Shown: positions 16,017 through 26,116 of the stretch, piece after piece
How positions within the stretch are numbered: position 1 is the first letter of the stretch
How the letters are laid out: every line of letters starts with the position of its first letter
Source of the DNA: Pseudomonadota bacterium
Lineage (GTDB): Bacteria; Pseudomonadota; Gammaproteobacteria; Steroidobacterales; Woeseiaceae
Direction of reading: 5' to 3'
Length of the DNA stretch: 60,071 bases
Assembly (NCBI GenBank): GCA_022563255.1
Contig: JADFNS010000018.1
Coordinates: 1-60,071 of the forward strand
The notes under the pieces: generated by a model
The model's database searches: none
Told to the model about the DNA's origin: nothing
What the model saw: only the letters and a program-made list of their open reading frames with translations
Made by a program: the position numbers and the translations under genes

Positions 16017-19000
16017 CAATCGCTGCCCAGCATCAGCAAACTTGCGTTGCCACCGACCGCCGAAATGTTGTTACTGACCGTGTATTCGCTGGCAAAACGA
16101 GGCAGGTAGTGCGGGCCACCGGCTTTCGGTCCCGTTCCCGACAATCCCCGTCCACCGAACGGTTGCACCCCGACGACGGCGCCAATCATGTTGCGATTGA
16201 TATAAATGTTTCCGGCGCCCGACAACTCAGCGAGCTTGCGTGCCCGCGAATCGATGCGACTGTGCAGCCCCATCGTCAGCCCGTACCCGGTGTTGTTGAC
16301 GGCATCCAGCGTTGCCGCCAGATGCTTGCTCTTGTAGCGCAGCACATGCAAAACCGGACCGAATACTTCGCCCTGCAGCACCTCGATGTTATCGATTTCA
16401 ATGAGCGTGGGCGCAAAGAACACGCCGTTGCCAGTCGCCGGGTCCAGATTGCAGCGATGCAGGATTTTTGCGTCGGTTGCCATTCGCTCGAGATGCGCTT
16501 CGAGCAAATCGCGAGCTTGTTCGTCAATAAGCGGTCCAACATCCGTTGCAAATTTCATGGGATCGCCTATCGATAACTGGTCCATGTGGCCCGTGAGCAA
16601 CTCCAGAATCCGCGGCGCAATTTCCTCCTGCACGCAGAGCACCCGCAAAGCGGAACACCGCTGGCCGGCGCTGTTGAATGCTGAGTACACGCTATCGAGA
16701 ACGACCTGCTCGGGCAGCGCCGAGCTGTCAACAAACATCGCGTTCTGCCCGCCGGTTTCGGCTATCAGTACGCCGATCGCCCCTTCCCGGTTTGCCAGCG
16801 TCTTGTTGATCAGGCGAGCGGTATCGGTGGAACCTGTGAACGCGACGCCGACAATGTGCGGATTTGCGATAGCGCGGCCACCAATTTGGGCTCCATCGCC
16901 CGGAAGAAAATGCAACACGCCGGCCGGCACGCCTGCCTCGAGCATCAACTGTATCGCCCGGTGCGCAATAAGCGGCGTTTGTTCCGCCGGTTTGGCGACG
17001 ACCGCATTGCCGGCGGCCAGCGCCGCAGCGATCTGGCCGGTGAAGATCGCCAACGGGAAATTCCACGGACTGATACACACAAACACGCCGCGGCCGCGCA
17101 GTCCGAACGTGTTGCGTTCGCCGGTAGGACCGGGCATCACGACAGCTTCGGAAAAAGACGCGATCGCCTGCGCAGCGTAATAGCGCAGGAAGTCCACGGC
17201 TTCACGCAGTTCGGAGACGGCATCTGGCAGGGTTTTGCCAGCTTCCTTGATGCACAACGCCAGCAGCTCCGCCGTATGGCTTTCATACAAGTCGGCGACT
17301 TTATTGAGGACCGCCGCACGTTCACTTGCGGCCGTCCTGTCCCAGGCGGGCTGTGCTTTGAACGCGAGTCGCAGCGCCTCATCGACATGTTCCTCGGTTG
17401 CCAGCTGGCAAACACCGACCACGTCACCTGAATTGGCGGGATTCACCATGGCGGACTCTGCCCCGGATCGCGGCTCGCCGCCAACGAGCGGCGTAGCCTG
17501 CCACGGCTGCGCGCTACTGACATCCATCGACTCAAGCAACTGGCGCCGAATCTTTCGATCCGCCAGATTGATGCCGCTGGAGTTTCGACGCTCAGCGCCG
17601 AAAATATCGGCTGGACGCACGATACGAGGATGCGGCGAGCAGTCCATAGACTGAGTCGCCGCGATCGGATCGGCCACGATCGCGTCCACATCAACTGACG
17701 CATCGACTATGCGATTCACAAAAGACGTGTTCGCACCGTTCTCAAGCAGCCTGCGCACCAGATAGGGCAAGAGGTCTTCGTGACTGCCAACCGGTGCGTA
17801 TACGCGGCACGGACGTCCGAATTTTTCCGGATCGACAATTTCGGAATACAACTGCTCGCCCATGCCGTGCAGCCGCTGGAATTCGTAGTCGCGTTTGGAA
17901 CCCGCGTAATGGAGGACGCTGGCCAATGTATGCGCGTTGTGTGTCGCGAACTGCGGATAAATACTGCTCGATGCCGCCAAAGCCTGACGCGCACAGGCGA
18001 GATACGACACATCCGTATGCATCTTGCGCGTGAAGACCGGATAGCTCTCCAGCCCCAGTTCCTGAGCTCTTTTGATTTCCGTATCCCAGTACGCACCCTT
18101 TACGAGACGCACCGGAATTCGACGTCGATAGCCATCCCCCAAACCTTGCAAAAATCCAAGCGCATCGCGTGCCCTCCGCTGGTAAGTCTGCAAAGCGAAA
18201 CCGAAACCTTCCCAACCGTCCAGAGCTGAGTCGCGATACGCTGCCGCAAAAATATCGAGCGAAAGCTCCAGGCGATCAGCCTCTTCGGAGTCAATCGTCA
18301 TCCCGATCCCCGATTCCCTCGCGTGAATCGCGAGCTCGGTCACTCGCGGAACCAGTTCGTCGAGGACACGCTCTTCTTGCGTGTACTCGAAACGAGGATG
18401 CAGGGCAGACAACTTCACCGAAATACTGGGCGCTGCATAAATATCGGCAAAGGCGCCCTGCGACCCCGCCCCAATCGCGCTGATGGCGGCGTAATAACTC
18501 TCGAAATACCGATTCGCGTCAGCAGCCGTCAGTGCCGCCTCGCCTAGCATATCGAAAGAATATCGATACGCTCTATGCCGCTTTTTTTGCGATCGCTGCA
18601 AAGCCTCGTCGATGGTCCGGCCCATGACAAACTGGCGTCCCATGATGCGCATCGCCTGCCGCATCGCAGCGCGCACGACGGGTTCGCCTGCACGGCTCGC
18701 AATACGCTGCAGCACTTGCCCGGGATTGCGTTTGGCGTTGTCGTCTACCTGCAACAGCTGACCCGTCAACATCAGGCCCCAGGTAGACGCATTGACGAAC
18801 AGCGAATCGCTCTCCCCCAAATGATCCTTCCACCTGGCGGAAGTGATCTTGTCTGCGATGAGCTTGTCTGCAGTATCGGCGTCCGGAATTCGCAGCAACG
18901 CCTCGGCGACACACATCAGCAACACGCCCTCCTCTGACGAGAGGTCGTACTGCTGCAAGAAGGCGTCAATACCGCCATCTTTGGACTTGCTTTTGCGCAC

Positions 19001-19168
19001 CGCTCGTACCAGTTGCGCCGCCGTCTTCTGAATTTTTTCACGCCCGACCTCACCCGGGTCGGCAGCCTCAATCAACTCGCGGATCAGCGTTTCCTCGTCG
19101 CGCAGATAATGGTCGTTGATATTTGAGATCCGACCTTCACGGCCAGCGGGTTGATCGACAAAGCTCAT
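16016..19168 (-). CDS. putA: Bifunctional proline dehydrogenase / P5C dehydrogenase PutA
   Basis: PutA oxidises proline to glutamate in two steps at the membrane. The product is about 1050 residues. The N-terminal proline dehydrogenase barrel includes FADIYAAPSISVKLSALHPR, MTIDSEEADRLELSLD and RVYAPVGSHEDLLPYLVRRL. The aldehyde dehydrogenase half has FVCISPWNFPLAIFTGQI, a glutamate in LIAETGGQNAMF and the catalytic cysteine in NSAGQRCSALRVL. There is no ribbon-helix-helix DNA-binding domain at the N terminus, so it should be purely enzymatic. The ATG at 19168 (gcggag upstream) is preferred over an in-frame codon at 19189. The long C-terminal extension of trifunctional PutA is absent. Confidence 0.96.
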   Translation of the reverse strand: MSFVDQPAGREGRISNINDHYLRDEETLIRELIEAADPGEVGREKIQKTAAQLVRAVRKSKSKDGGIDAFLQQYDLSSEEGVLLMCVAEALLRIPDADTADKLIADKITSARWKDHLGESDSLFVNASTWGLMLTGQLLQVDDNAKRNPGQVLQRIASRAGEPVVRAAMRQAMRIMGRQFVMGRTIDEALQRSQKKRHRAYRYSFDMLGEAALTAADANRYFESYYAAISAIGAGSQGAFADIYAAPSISVKLSALHPRFEYTQEERVLDELVPRVTELAIHARESGIGMTIDSEEADRLELSLDIFAAAYRDSALDGWEGFGFALQTYQRRARDALGFLQGLGDGYRRRIPVRLVKGAYWDTEIKRAQELGLESYPVFTRKMHTDVSYLACARQALAASSSIYPQFATHNAHTLASVLHYAGSKRDYEFQRLHGMGEQLYSEIVDPEKFGRPCRVYAPVGSHEDLLPYLVRRLLENGANTSFVNRIVDASVDVDAIVADPIAATQSMDCSPHPRIVRPADIFGAERRNSSGINLADRKIRRQLLESMDVSSAQPWQATPLVGGEPRSGAESAMVNPANSGDVVGVCQLATEEHVDEALRLAFKAQPAWDRTAASERAAVLNKVADLYESHTAELLALCIKEAGKTLPDAVSELREAVDFLRYYAAQAIASFSEAVVMPGPTGERNTFGLRGRGVFVCISPWNFPLAIFTGQIAAALAAGNAVVAKPAEQTPLIAHRAIQLMLEAGVPAGVLHFLPGDGAQIGGRAIANPHIVGVAFTGSTDTARLINKTLANREGAIGVLIAETGGQNAMFVDSSALPEQVVLDSVYSAFNSAGQRCSALRVLCVQEEIAPRILELLTGHMDQLSIGDPMKFATDVGPLIDEQARDLLEAHLERMATDAKILHRCNLDPATGNGVFFAPTLIEIDNIEVLQGEVFGPVLHVLRYKSKHLAATLDAVNNTGYGLTMGLHSRIDSRARKLAELSGAGNIYINRNMIGAVVGVQPFGGRGLSGTGPKAGGPHYLPRFASEYTVSNNISAVGGNASLLMLGSD

Positions 19169-19291
19169 GCAGTGACTCCGCAGATCCACTTTCCGGGTGG
19201 CTCAGGAAAACGTGTACAGGGCCAGCGATTATAGGGTATTAGCATGAATTCGATATATAATTTTGGACCTTCAATTCCAGGAGAACAATCG

Positions 19292-20491
19292 GTGCCCGAA
19301 GCATTCCTGAAATCGCTCGCCACGCAGACAGATGCTCTGGAATCAGAGGGTTTGTTCAAGTCCGAAAGGCTGATCGCCGGCCCCCAACAGGCATCCATAA
19401 AAGTACGCGTAAACGGTGACTCTACGGAAGTACTGAATCTTTGCGCCAACAATTATCTGGGTCTGGCGAACCACCCCGAGGTGATCGCCGCCGCCCACAA
19501 AGCGCTTGACGAATTCGGTTATGGAATGGCGTCAGTTCGTTTTATCTGCGGTACCCAGACCATTCACAAGGAACTGGAGAATCGGATTAGCGCCTTTCTC
19601 GGCACGGAGGATACGATCCTCTACCCGTCGTGTTTCGACGCCAACGGGGGGCTGTTCGAAACCCTGTTGGGCGCCGACGACGCCGTGATCAGCGATGCTC
19701 TGAATCACGCCAGCATCATTGACGGTATTCGCCTGTGCAAAGCCAGGCGCTTTCGGTATGCGAATAATGACATGCAGGATCTTGAGTCACAGCTCGAGGA
19801 CGCGGCAGATACTGACAACCGGTTGATTGTTAGCGACGGCGTGTTTTCAATGGACGGAACCATCGCCGATCTGGAAAGCATTTGCGAACTCGCCGAGCGC
19901 TACGACGCGCTGACAATGATTGACGACTGCCACGCCACCGGGTTTCTCGGCGCGACTGGCCGCGGGACACACGAGTATCGAGGCGTGATGGGACGTATCG
20001 ACATCATCACGGGCACGCTCGGCAAAGCGCTCGGCGGCGCATCAGGCGGCTACACATCCGGGCGCAAGGAAATCGTTGGCTGGTTGCGACAACGATCGCG
20101 TCCCTACTTGTTCTCCAACTCGGTCGCGCCGATGATTGCGGCTGCGTCCATCGCCGTGCTGGACTTGCTGGAACGAGATGACTCACTGCAGCAGCAATTG
20201 CATGGTAACGCCCGATATTTTCGTGAGAAAATGAGCGCACGCGGTTTCGACCTGAAACCCGGCGAACACCCGATCATTCCGGTGATGCTCGGCGACGCGA
20301 AACTGGCGACGCAGATGGCGAACAAGCTGTTGGAGCGCGGCGTCTACGTCGTCGGATTCGCATTTCCGGTAGTGCCAAAGGGCCAGGCCAGAATCCGCAC
20401 ACAAATGTCAGCTGGTTTGACTCGTGGACAACTCGATGACGCCATCGACGCATTTACCGATGTCGGACGCGAACTGAAAGTCATAAGTTAG
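19292..20491 (+). CDS. kbl: Glycine C-acetyltransferase (2-amino-3-ketobutyrate CoA ligase)
   Basis: This PLP enzyme converts 2-amino-3-oxobutyrate plus CoA to glycine and acetyl-CoA, the second step of threonine breakdown. The protein has [44 protein letters not shown] and the PLP lysine in [15 protein letters not shown]. The GTG at 19292 was chosen because an excellent ribosome site (aggag) lies eight bases upstream and gives 399 residues, the usual length. An ATG at 19244 would add 16 atypical residues. A TATAAT lies at 19256-19261 with no clear -35. It is divergent from putA and followed after 11 bases by tdh. Confidence 0.95.
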   Translation: MPEAFLKSLATQTDALESEGLFKSERLIAGPQQASIKVRVNGDSTEVLNLCANNYLGLANHPEVIAAAHKALDEFGYGMASVRFICGTQTIHKELENRISAFLGTEDTILYPSCFDANGGLFETLLGADDAVISDALNHASIIDGIRLCKARRFRYANNDMQDLESQLEDAADTDNRLIVSDGVFSMDGTIADLESICELAERYDALTMIDDCHATGFLGATGRGTHEYRGVMGRIDIITGTLGKALGGASGGYTSGRKEIVGWLRQRSRPYLFSNSVAPMIAAASIAVLDLLERDDSLQQQLHGNARYFREKMSARGFDLKPGEHPIIPVMLGDAKLATQMANKLLERGVYVVGFAFPVVPKGQARIRTQMSAGLTRGQLDDAIDAFTDVGRELKVIS

Positions 20492-20502
20492 GACGACGGA
20501 CG

Positions 20503-21531
20503 ATGAAGGCACTGGTGAAAGCAAAAGCTGAGCGCGGTATCTGGATGCAGGATATTGAAGCTCCGACTGTCGGCCACAACGACGTTTTGATCGCGGTGAA
20601 TCGTACGGCGATATGCGGCACCGATATTCATATTTTCAAATGGGACGACTGGGCACAGGCGACCATTCCGGTACCGCTCACTGTGGGTCATGAGTTCGGC
20701 GGCAAAATCGTGGAAATCGGGTCCGACGTACGCGGCTTCGAAGTCGGCGATCGGGTATCCGCCGAGGGCCATATTACCTGCGGCGTATGCCGCAATTGTC
20801 GCGCTGGCCGCAGGCACCTGTGCATGAACACCAGTGGAGTCGGCGTCAATCGTGCCGGCGCTTTTGCGGAATATCTGTCAGTACCGGCGTTCAATGTCTT
20901 CAAATTGCCGGACACGATCAGCGATGACATGGCCGCCATTCTCGATCCGCTGGGCAATGCGACGCATACGGCGTTGTCGTTCGATCTGGTCGGCGAAGAT
21001 GTACTGATTACCGGCGCAGGCCCGATTGGCGTGATGGCTGTGGCGATCGCTCGCTATGCGGGAGCCCGGCATGTCGTCATTACCGACGTTAACGACTACC
21101 GTTTGGATCTGGCGAGAAAGATGGGTGCCTCCCGTGCTCTGAACGTCACCAGGGAATCTCTGCAGGACACAATGCAGGACCTGGGCATGGAAGAAGGCTT
21201 TGACGTCGGCATGGAGATGTCAGGTAACCCACAGGCGTTTCGTGACATGCTGGGTACGATGCACCATGGCGGCAAAATCGCGATATTGGGCATTCCGCCG
21301 GCAGAGACCACGATCGACTGGAAAGATGTTATTTTCAAAGGTCTCGAACTGAAGGGAATTTACGGTCGCGAGATGTTCGAAACCTGGTACAAGATGTCCA
21401 GCATGCTACAGAGCGGCCTCGATATCGAACCGGTTATCACGCATCACTATGCGATCGACGAGTACCTGCCCGCGTTCGAACTCGTGGAATCCGGCCAGAC
21501 CGGTAAAGTCATTCTTCACTGGGATGATTAA
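20503..21531 (+). CDS. tdh: L-threonine 3-dehydrogenase
   Basis: Tdh is a zinc-dependent medium-chain dehydrogenase that oxidises L-threonine to 2-amino-3-oxobutyrate with NAD, the substrate of Kbl. The 342-residue protein has the catalytic zinc ligand in [21 protein letters not shown], the structural zinc cysteines in [15 protein letters not shown] and the NAD fold [18 protein letters not shown]. The ribosome site gacggacg lies just before the ATG. The kbl-tdh order matches that of E. coli. A large palindrome lies just after it. Confidence 0.97.
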   Translation: MKALVKAKAERGIWMQDIEAPTVGHNDVLIAVNRTAICGTDIHIFKWDDWAQATIPVPLTVGHEFGGKIVEIGSDVRGFEVGDRVSAEGHITCGVCRNCRAGRRHLCMNTSGVGVNRAGAFAEYLSVPAFNVFKLPDTISDDMAAILDPLGNATHTALSFDLVGEDVLITGAGPIGVMAVAIARYAGARHVVITDVNDYRLDLARKMGASRALNVTRESLQDTMQDLGMEEGFDVGMEMSGNPQAFRDMLGTMHHGGKIAILGIPPAETTIDWKDVIFKGLELKGIYGREMFETWYKMSSMLQSGLDIEPVITHHYAIDEYLPAFELVESGQTGKVILHWDD

Positions 21532-21542
21532 AACGTATTTTA

Positions 21543-21592
21543 AAAGGTGCCAGGTTTATTTAATTAAATAATTAAATAAACCTGGCACCTTT
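21543..21592. repeat. 50-bp REP-like palindrome
   Basis: Two perfect 24-base inverted arms flank a 2-base AA centre. The outer ends read AAAGGTGCCAGGTTTATTTA and its complement, with an AT-only inner part. It lies 11 bases after tdh and 27 before the next gene. In RNA it would fold into a very long hairpin. There is no U-run after it, so it is not a classical intrinsic terminator. The GGTGCCAGGTTTATT ends resemble palindromes I associate with IS200-like/RAYT REP elements. No transposase is near. A transcript-end or mRNA-protecting role is possible. Confidence 0.75.
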
Positions 21593-21619
21593 AGACCTGT
21601 TTCAACTGGAGGACAAATC

Positions 21620-21877
21620 ATGCCTCACTACATCATCGCGTATCACGGCGACAACAAACCAGAAAGCCCGGAAGCCGGAGCCGAACAAATGGCGAAGTGG
21701 AAACGCTGGATCGACGATCTTGGCGACGGCGTATCGGACGACGGCGAATCCAATCCGATGTCGAGCTTTTCAGTCGTGCAAACCGACAGCATGGAGGCCG
21801 CGCTCGAAATCGCCAGAAATTGTCCCTTCCTGGAGACCGGCGGTACCCTGGAAGTAGCGGAAATGATGAAAATGTAA
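21620..21877 (+). CDS. YCII-related small protein
   Basis: An 85-residue cytoplasmic protein with the ferredoxin-like YCII pattern: MPHYIIAYHGDNKPESPEAG at the start, a WKRWIDDLGDGVSD helix, a strand FSVVQTDSMEAALEIARNCP and the closing GGTLEVAEMMKM. Members are often named by homology to YCII or DGPF proteins, and most have no assigned reaction. It has a strong ribosome site (ggagga). It stands alone between the palindrome and convergent sppA. Confidence 0.75.
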   Translation: MPHYIIAYHGDNKPESPEAGAEQMAKWKRWIDDLGDGVSDDGESNPMSSFSVVQTDSMEAALEIARNCPFLETGGTLEVAEMMKM

Positions 21878-21892
21878 TCTCTCGTTCAGTTA

Positions 21893-23746
21893 CTAATCGA
21901 TCTCGCAGAAGCAGTGCGAATACACGCCCTTGCGATCATTAAACTGCGTCACTCCGGCAATTAGTTTTTGCAGCCTGGTCGCAAACGACTCCAGTGCCGT
22001 GGGCTTGTCAATCAGACTGCCAGCGTCCAAACCGGCTTTCTGTGCGAAGGCGAGAAGGTCCAGAACCATCTGCTCCGTCGGCGACAACTTTATATCGATG
22101 GTTTTCGTTCCGTATTCACCGTCGTTGAGTCCGGCAAGTTCCGCCGCCACCCGAATGGCGTCTTCAAAGGTGCCCAATTCGTCGATGAGACCGTTCTCGA
22201 GCGCATCGCGCCCGGCCCACACCTGACCCTGCGCGATGGAATCGACGAATTCCTTATCCATTGCCCGACTGTTAGCGACACCCGATATAAAGTCGTCGTA
22301 GGTGTCATTGATAATCAGTTGAAACAGTTGCTTCATCGGCTCTGACATTTCACGGTCCGGCCGCAACTGCCCTGACCAGGGCGTGGTGCCGACACCGTCG
22401 GTCGCTATGCCAATAGCCGCTAACGATCGCTGATACGTTGGAAACATTCCGAATACGCCGATCGACCCCGTGATCGTTGCCGGACTCGCGATAATCCTGT
22501 CCGTAACGACCGAAATCCAATAGCCTCCGGACGCCGCCACACTGCCCATCGACGCGACGACCGGTTTGCCGGCCGCCTGCAGGGCTTTGACTTCTTGCGC
22601 AATGACCTCGGAGGCAAATACGCTGCCACCCGGACTGTCGACGCGCAGGACGACCGCCTTTACCGATTCATCGGTCAGAGCCTCACGCAACAGGGCCGCC
22701 GTCGAATCGCCGCCGATAGTTCCTGGAGATTGCGAACCATCAAGAATATTGCCAACGGCAATAACCACGGCAACGTTTTCGTCTTTCGTATCGTCGCCGT
22801 GCAATAGCCTCATCTGCCTCAGATAGTCCCCCGAATCGACCGATGAATAGTCCGTACTGTCCCGGGAGTCCTCGCCGACATAGTCTTGCAAAACAGCGCG
22901 AAGTTCGGCTCGCCCGAGCAATTTGTCAACCAATTCGTTGTTTAGCGCCGCGATCGCCAAATCCCCGCCAGCGGCAGTCACATGCTCCACAAGGTTTTGC
23001 GCGAAATCGTCAATCGCGCCATCCTGCAATCCTCGCGCCGCCTCTACGTCCTGCTGGTACATTCCCCAGAACTGATTGACGAGCCGCGTTCGGGATTCGC
23101 GATCTTCCGGCGACATATCCATGCGCGTATACGGCTCAACATACGACTTGTGAGTGCCTACCCGGAACACGTTCCAGTCGAGCCGCAACGTGTCGATAGC
23201 ATCCTTGTAATAGCTGCGAAAACCGCCGTAGCCCTGCAGAAAGACGAGACCTTCCGGATGCATGTAGATCTCGCTCGCATGCGCGGCAAGATAATAGCCC
23301 GACTGACTAAAATAGTCGGCGCTGGCGATAACGGGTTTGCCTGATTCCCTGAAATCATCGATTGCCGCGGCGATTCTTTGCAGCTTGCTCAGGCCGCCGC
23401 CGCCAAGCGCACTCAATTCAAGATGGACGGCCGGTATCCGGTCATCAGTCTTGGCCAGCGCAAGGGCATCGATAACGTCCTGAACCAGCGTCTCTGGCGG
23501 AGCTTCGTCCAGGATTTCCGCGATGGCCCTGTCATACGGGTCGCCTTCCAGTTGGTCGACCAGCGCACCGACGGGCTGCACGAACAACGCCGCCCGATCC
23601 GGCATCAACGGCGGCGCATTTACAACTGCACCGAAAAAAACCAAAAAGACTACGACCAACAAGATCAAATGCAGTACTTTTCTCGCACCATCCAGTGCGC
23701 GCCATATCCCTGCGCCAAGCCTTACGAAAATATTGTTGCTACTCAT
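21893..23746 (-). CDS. sppA: Signal peptide peptidase SppA, long 67K type
   Basis: SppA degrades cleaved signal peptides in the inner membrane with a Ser/Lys dyad. The 617-residue protein has one N-terminal membrane helix (VLHLILLVVVFLVFFGAVV) and two tandem S49 domains. The general-base lysine is Lys200 in RVGTHKSYVEPYTR and the nucleophile Ser406 is in SMGSVAASGGYW, arranged as in E. coli (K209, S409). It starts 12 bases past the end of the sugar-dehydrogenase-like gene, so it may be the last gene of the long minus-strand run. Confidence 0.96.
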   Translation of the reverse strand: MSSNNIFVRLGAGIWRALDGARKVLHLILLVVVFLVFFGAVVNAPPLMPDRAALFVQPVGALVDQLEGDPYDRAIAEILDEAPPETLVQDVIDALALAKTDDRIPAVHLELSALGGGGLSKLQRIAAAIDDFRESGKPVIASADYFSQSGYYLAAHASEIYMHPEGLVFLQGYGGFRSYYKDAIDTLRLDWNVFRVGTHKSYVEPYTRMDMSPEDRESRTRLVNQFWGMYQQDVEAARGLQDGAIDDFAQNLVEHVTAAGGDLAIAALNNELVDKLLGRAELRAVLQDYVGEDSRDSTDYSSVDSGDYLRQMRLLHGDDTKDENVAVVIAVGNILDGSQSPGTIGGDSTAALLREALTDESVKAVVLRVDSPGGSVFASEVIAQEVKALQAAGKPVVASMGSVAASGGYWISVVTDRIIASPATITGSIGVFGMFPTYQRSLAAIGIATDGVGTTPWSGQLRPDREMSEPMKQLFQLIINDTYDDFISGVANSRAMDKEFVDSIAQGQVWAGRDALENGLIDELGTFEDAIRVAAELAGLNDGEYGTKTIDIKLSPTEQMVLDLLAFAQKAGLDAGSLIDKPTALESFATRLQKLIAGVTQFNDRKGVYSHCFCEID

Positions 23747-23758
23747 ATCAATGCATTC

Positions 23759-24835
23759 CTAATTGCTGCTTTGTGCATAACTAATTCGGTAAACCATGCC
23801 TGCGTGGTCATCACTCACCAACATCGAACCGTCCGGCAGGATCAACAGGTCCACCGGACGTCCCGATACCGATTGCCCCTGTAACCACCCCGTTGCGAAC
23901 GGCTCATAGGCGACCGGGTCGCCATCTTCAAGTCTCACCATCATAATGCGATAACCGATTTTCTTCGACCGGTTCCACGAACCGTGTTCGGCGATGAATA
24001 TCTGACCTCGATACTCCGCCGGAAACATTTCGCCTGAGTAAAATCTCAGACCAAGCGCCGCAACGTGCGGACCCAGCTTTAGCGCCGGCGCTCGATAATC
24101 CGAACAATTCTTGCCGGACCCGAATCCCGGATCCCGGATATCTCCCGCGTGGCAATAGGGAAATCCGAAATGCTGTCCCTTCTCACTCACGCGATTAAGC
24201 TCGTCAGCCGGCAGATCATCGCCGAGCATATCGCGCCCATTGTCCGTAAACCAAAGATCTCCGGTCCCAGGATGCCAGGCGAATCCGACGCTGTTGCGCA
24301 CCCCGTTTGCCACGATCTCACGCCCCGACCCATCAGGGCTGATGCGAATGATCTGCGCAAAACCCTTTCTGTCGCAAATATTGCAAGGTGCGCCGATGCT
24401 GATATAGAGCTTGCCATCAGGACCAAATCCGATATAGCGCCAACCATGCTGTTTGTTTGCAGGCAGCTCAATATCGAGTTCCTCGGCCTCTGGCACGTTT
24501 TCGAGATGCGCTTCTATGTCGGCGTAGCGCGTCACTCGATCTATCTCTGCAACGTACAGATCACCGTCGAAGTACGCGATCCCGTTCGGTGAATTCAGTC
24601 CATCAAGCAGTTCTATCGTGCGCGTGGAATCGCCGTCCACAACGACCGCGTATACAGAATGCCCACGCCTGTTGGAAACGAACAGCGTGCCCCTGTCACC
24701 CAGAGCTAAAGCGCGCGCGTTCGGCACCTCCGCGTAGACTTCTATCGAAAATCCGGGCGGCAGCTGAATATTCTCAAGCGCCAGTAACGACGAAGACCAG
24801 CAACCGAAAGTCAGGAAAACACAAAAGCGCAGCAC
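23759..24835 (-). CDS. Exported glucose/sorbosone dehydrogenase-like beta-propeller protein
   Basis: About 358 residues with an N-terminal signal (RFCVFLTFGCWSSSLLALE) and a six-bladed propeller of the PQQ-dependent soluble glucose dehydrogenase / L-sorbosone dehydrogenase family. Segments seen are IQLPPGFSIEVYAEVPNAR, SPNGIAYFDGDLYVAEIDRV, KLYISIGAPCNICD, GVRNSVGFAWHPGTGDLWFT, DELNRV and FIAEHGSWNRS. The substrate is not predictable and PQQ use is only a family trait. GTG 24835 is chosen for its ribosome site (agagg). A TTG at 24856 abutting dctM is the alternative. Its place right after the TRAP genes suggests it may act on the same or a related compound. Confidence 0.82.
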   Translation of the reverse strand: MLRFCVFLTFGCWSSSLLALENIQLPPGFSIEVYAEVPNARALALGDRGTLFVSNRRGHSVYAVVVDGDSTRTIELLDGLNSPNGIAYFDGDLYVAEIDRVTRYADIEAHLENVPEAEELDIELPANKQHGWRYIGFGPDGKLYISIGAPCNICDRKGFAQIIRISPDGSGREIVANGVRNSVGFAWHPGTGDLWFTDNGRDMLGDDLPADELNRVSEKGQHFGFPYCHAGDIRDPGFGSGKNCSDYRAPALKLGPHVAALGLRFYSGEMFPAEYRGQIFIAEHGSWNRSKKIGYRIMMVRLEDGDPVAYEPFATGWLQGQSVSGRPVDLLILPDGSMLVSDDHAGMVYRISYAQSSN

Positions 24836-24856
24836 GTCAATCCTCTTGATACACAA

Positions 24857-26116
24857 TCAGCCCGACAGGAAAATCAACGACAGTTGCGGGAAGAAAGTAA
24901 TCACGATCACAGATAACATGAGAATGATCAAGAACGGGAATGTCGCCAAGTACACCTCCATGATGGGTTTTTCGAACCGGTAACTCGCGATGAACAGATT
25001 CAGTCCAACCGGTGGGGTCAGATAGCCCAGTTGCATCGCAGCAAGAAACACGATACCGAGATGAATCTCATTGATACCGTAGCCTGCTGCGATCGGCAGA
25101 ATCAATGGCACGACCAGGACAATGGCTGAGAAAATATCGAGAATCGCGCCTAGCACGAGAAGAAAAAGCAATAACAAAATCAAAAACGTTGTCGGACTGC
25201 TGACCACTGCCGCGACGACCTCAAACATGCGCTGCGGAATCTCGGCGTCGATCATGTAGCCAGTCGAAGCCACGGAAGCGCCCAGTATGATCAGGATACC
25301 GCCCACCAGCACCATCGACGAACGCATAATGACCGGCAATTCTTTGATAGAAATTTCGCGAAGTATGAATACTTCAACAACCAATACATACAATGCGGTG
25401 ACAGCAGCCGCCTCTGAGACTGCAAAGAATCCAGAGTAGATTCCGCCAAGCACAACGATCGGCAACGGAAGTTCCCACATCGACTCTCGCAAGGCAGCGG
25501 CAACCTCCTTGAACGAAAACGAGCTCAGCGGCTTGCGGATATGACGATTCACCCAAAGGCTGTAGCCTGAGAGCATCACCAGCATCAGCAGCCCGGGCAA
25601 TATTCCGGCAAGAAAGAGTTTGTCGATAGATACTTCGGCGATGACGCCGTAGAGAATCAGTGGCAACGAAGGTGCAAACAACAGGCCCAGGCTGCCGGCC
25701 GATGTCACCAGCCCCAGGTTGAACTTGTCGCTGTAACCGTCCTGCTTCAAAGCTGGATACAAAATTGCGCCAAGAGCAATAATCGTGACGCCCGAGGCGC
25801 CCGTAAACGCCGTGAAGAATGCACACGCTGCGAGGCAGACCAGAGCCAGCCCACCCGGCACCCACCCCATCAGTGCGCCAGTCAGCCTGACCAGTCGCTG
25901 CGGCGCATTGCTCGCGCTGAGCAAGTAACCTGCAAACGTAAAAAGCGGAATTGCCGAGAGAAATGGCATGCTCGCGATGCTTTGAATTTCGAGCGCCATG
26001 ATCATCAAGTCAGATTCCTGACTGTGAAACCCGAGCATCGCACTCGCGGCGATCACTGCGAACAATGGCGCACCCAGGATCGCCAGAAGCACGAGAATGA
26101 TACTGAAAATAATCAT
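24857..26116 (-). CDS. dctM: TRAP transporter large permease DctM
   Basis: DctM is the sodium- or proton-coupled permease of tripartite ATP-independent periplasmic transporters. The 419-residue protein is almost entirely hydrophobic, with about 12 helices. Family landmarks are IPLFTFAGYLL, FTAFTGASGVTIIALGAILYP, LFAPSLPLILYGVI and PPVGLNLFIASYRF near the end. The start overlaps the dctQ stop (ATGA). Substrate cannot be inferred; see the receptor entry. Confidence 0.95.
   Translation of the reverse strand: MIIFSIILVLLAILGAPLFAVIAASAMLGFHSQESDLMIMALEIQSIASMPFLSAIPLFTFAGYLLSASNAPQRLVRLTGALMGWVPGGLALVCLAACAFFTAFTGASGVTIIALGAILYPALKQDGYSDKFNLGLVTSAGSLGLLFAPSLPLILYGVIAEVSIDKLFLAGILPGLLMLVMLSGYSLWVNRHIRKPLSSFSFKEVAAALRESMWELPLPIVVLGGIYSGFFAVSEAAAVTALYVLVVEVFILREISIKELPVIMRSSMVLVGGILIILGASVASTGYMIDAEIPQRMFEVVAAVVSSPTTFLILLLLFLLVLGAILDIFSAIVLVVPLILPIAAGYGINEIHLGIVFLAAMQLGYLTPPVGLNLFIASYRFEKPIMEVYLATFPFLIILMLSVIVITFFPQLSLIFLSG

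Noticed and set aside
21543..21592. Intrinsic terminator of kbl-tdh
   Set aside because: The hairpin is long enough but no U-run follows and the stem interior is AT-only, so a repeat element is the better description.
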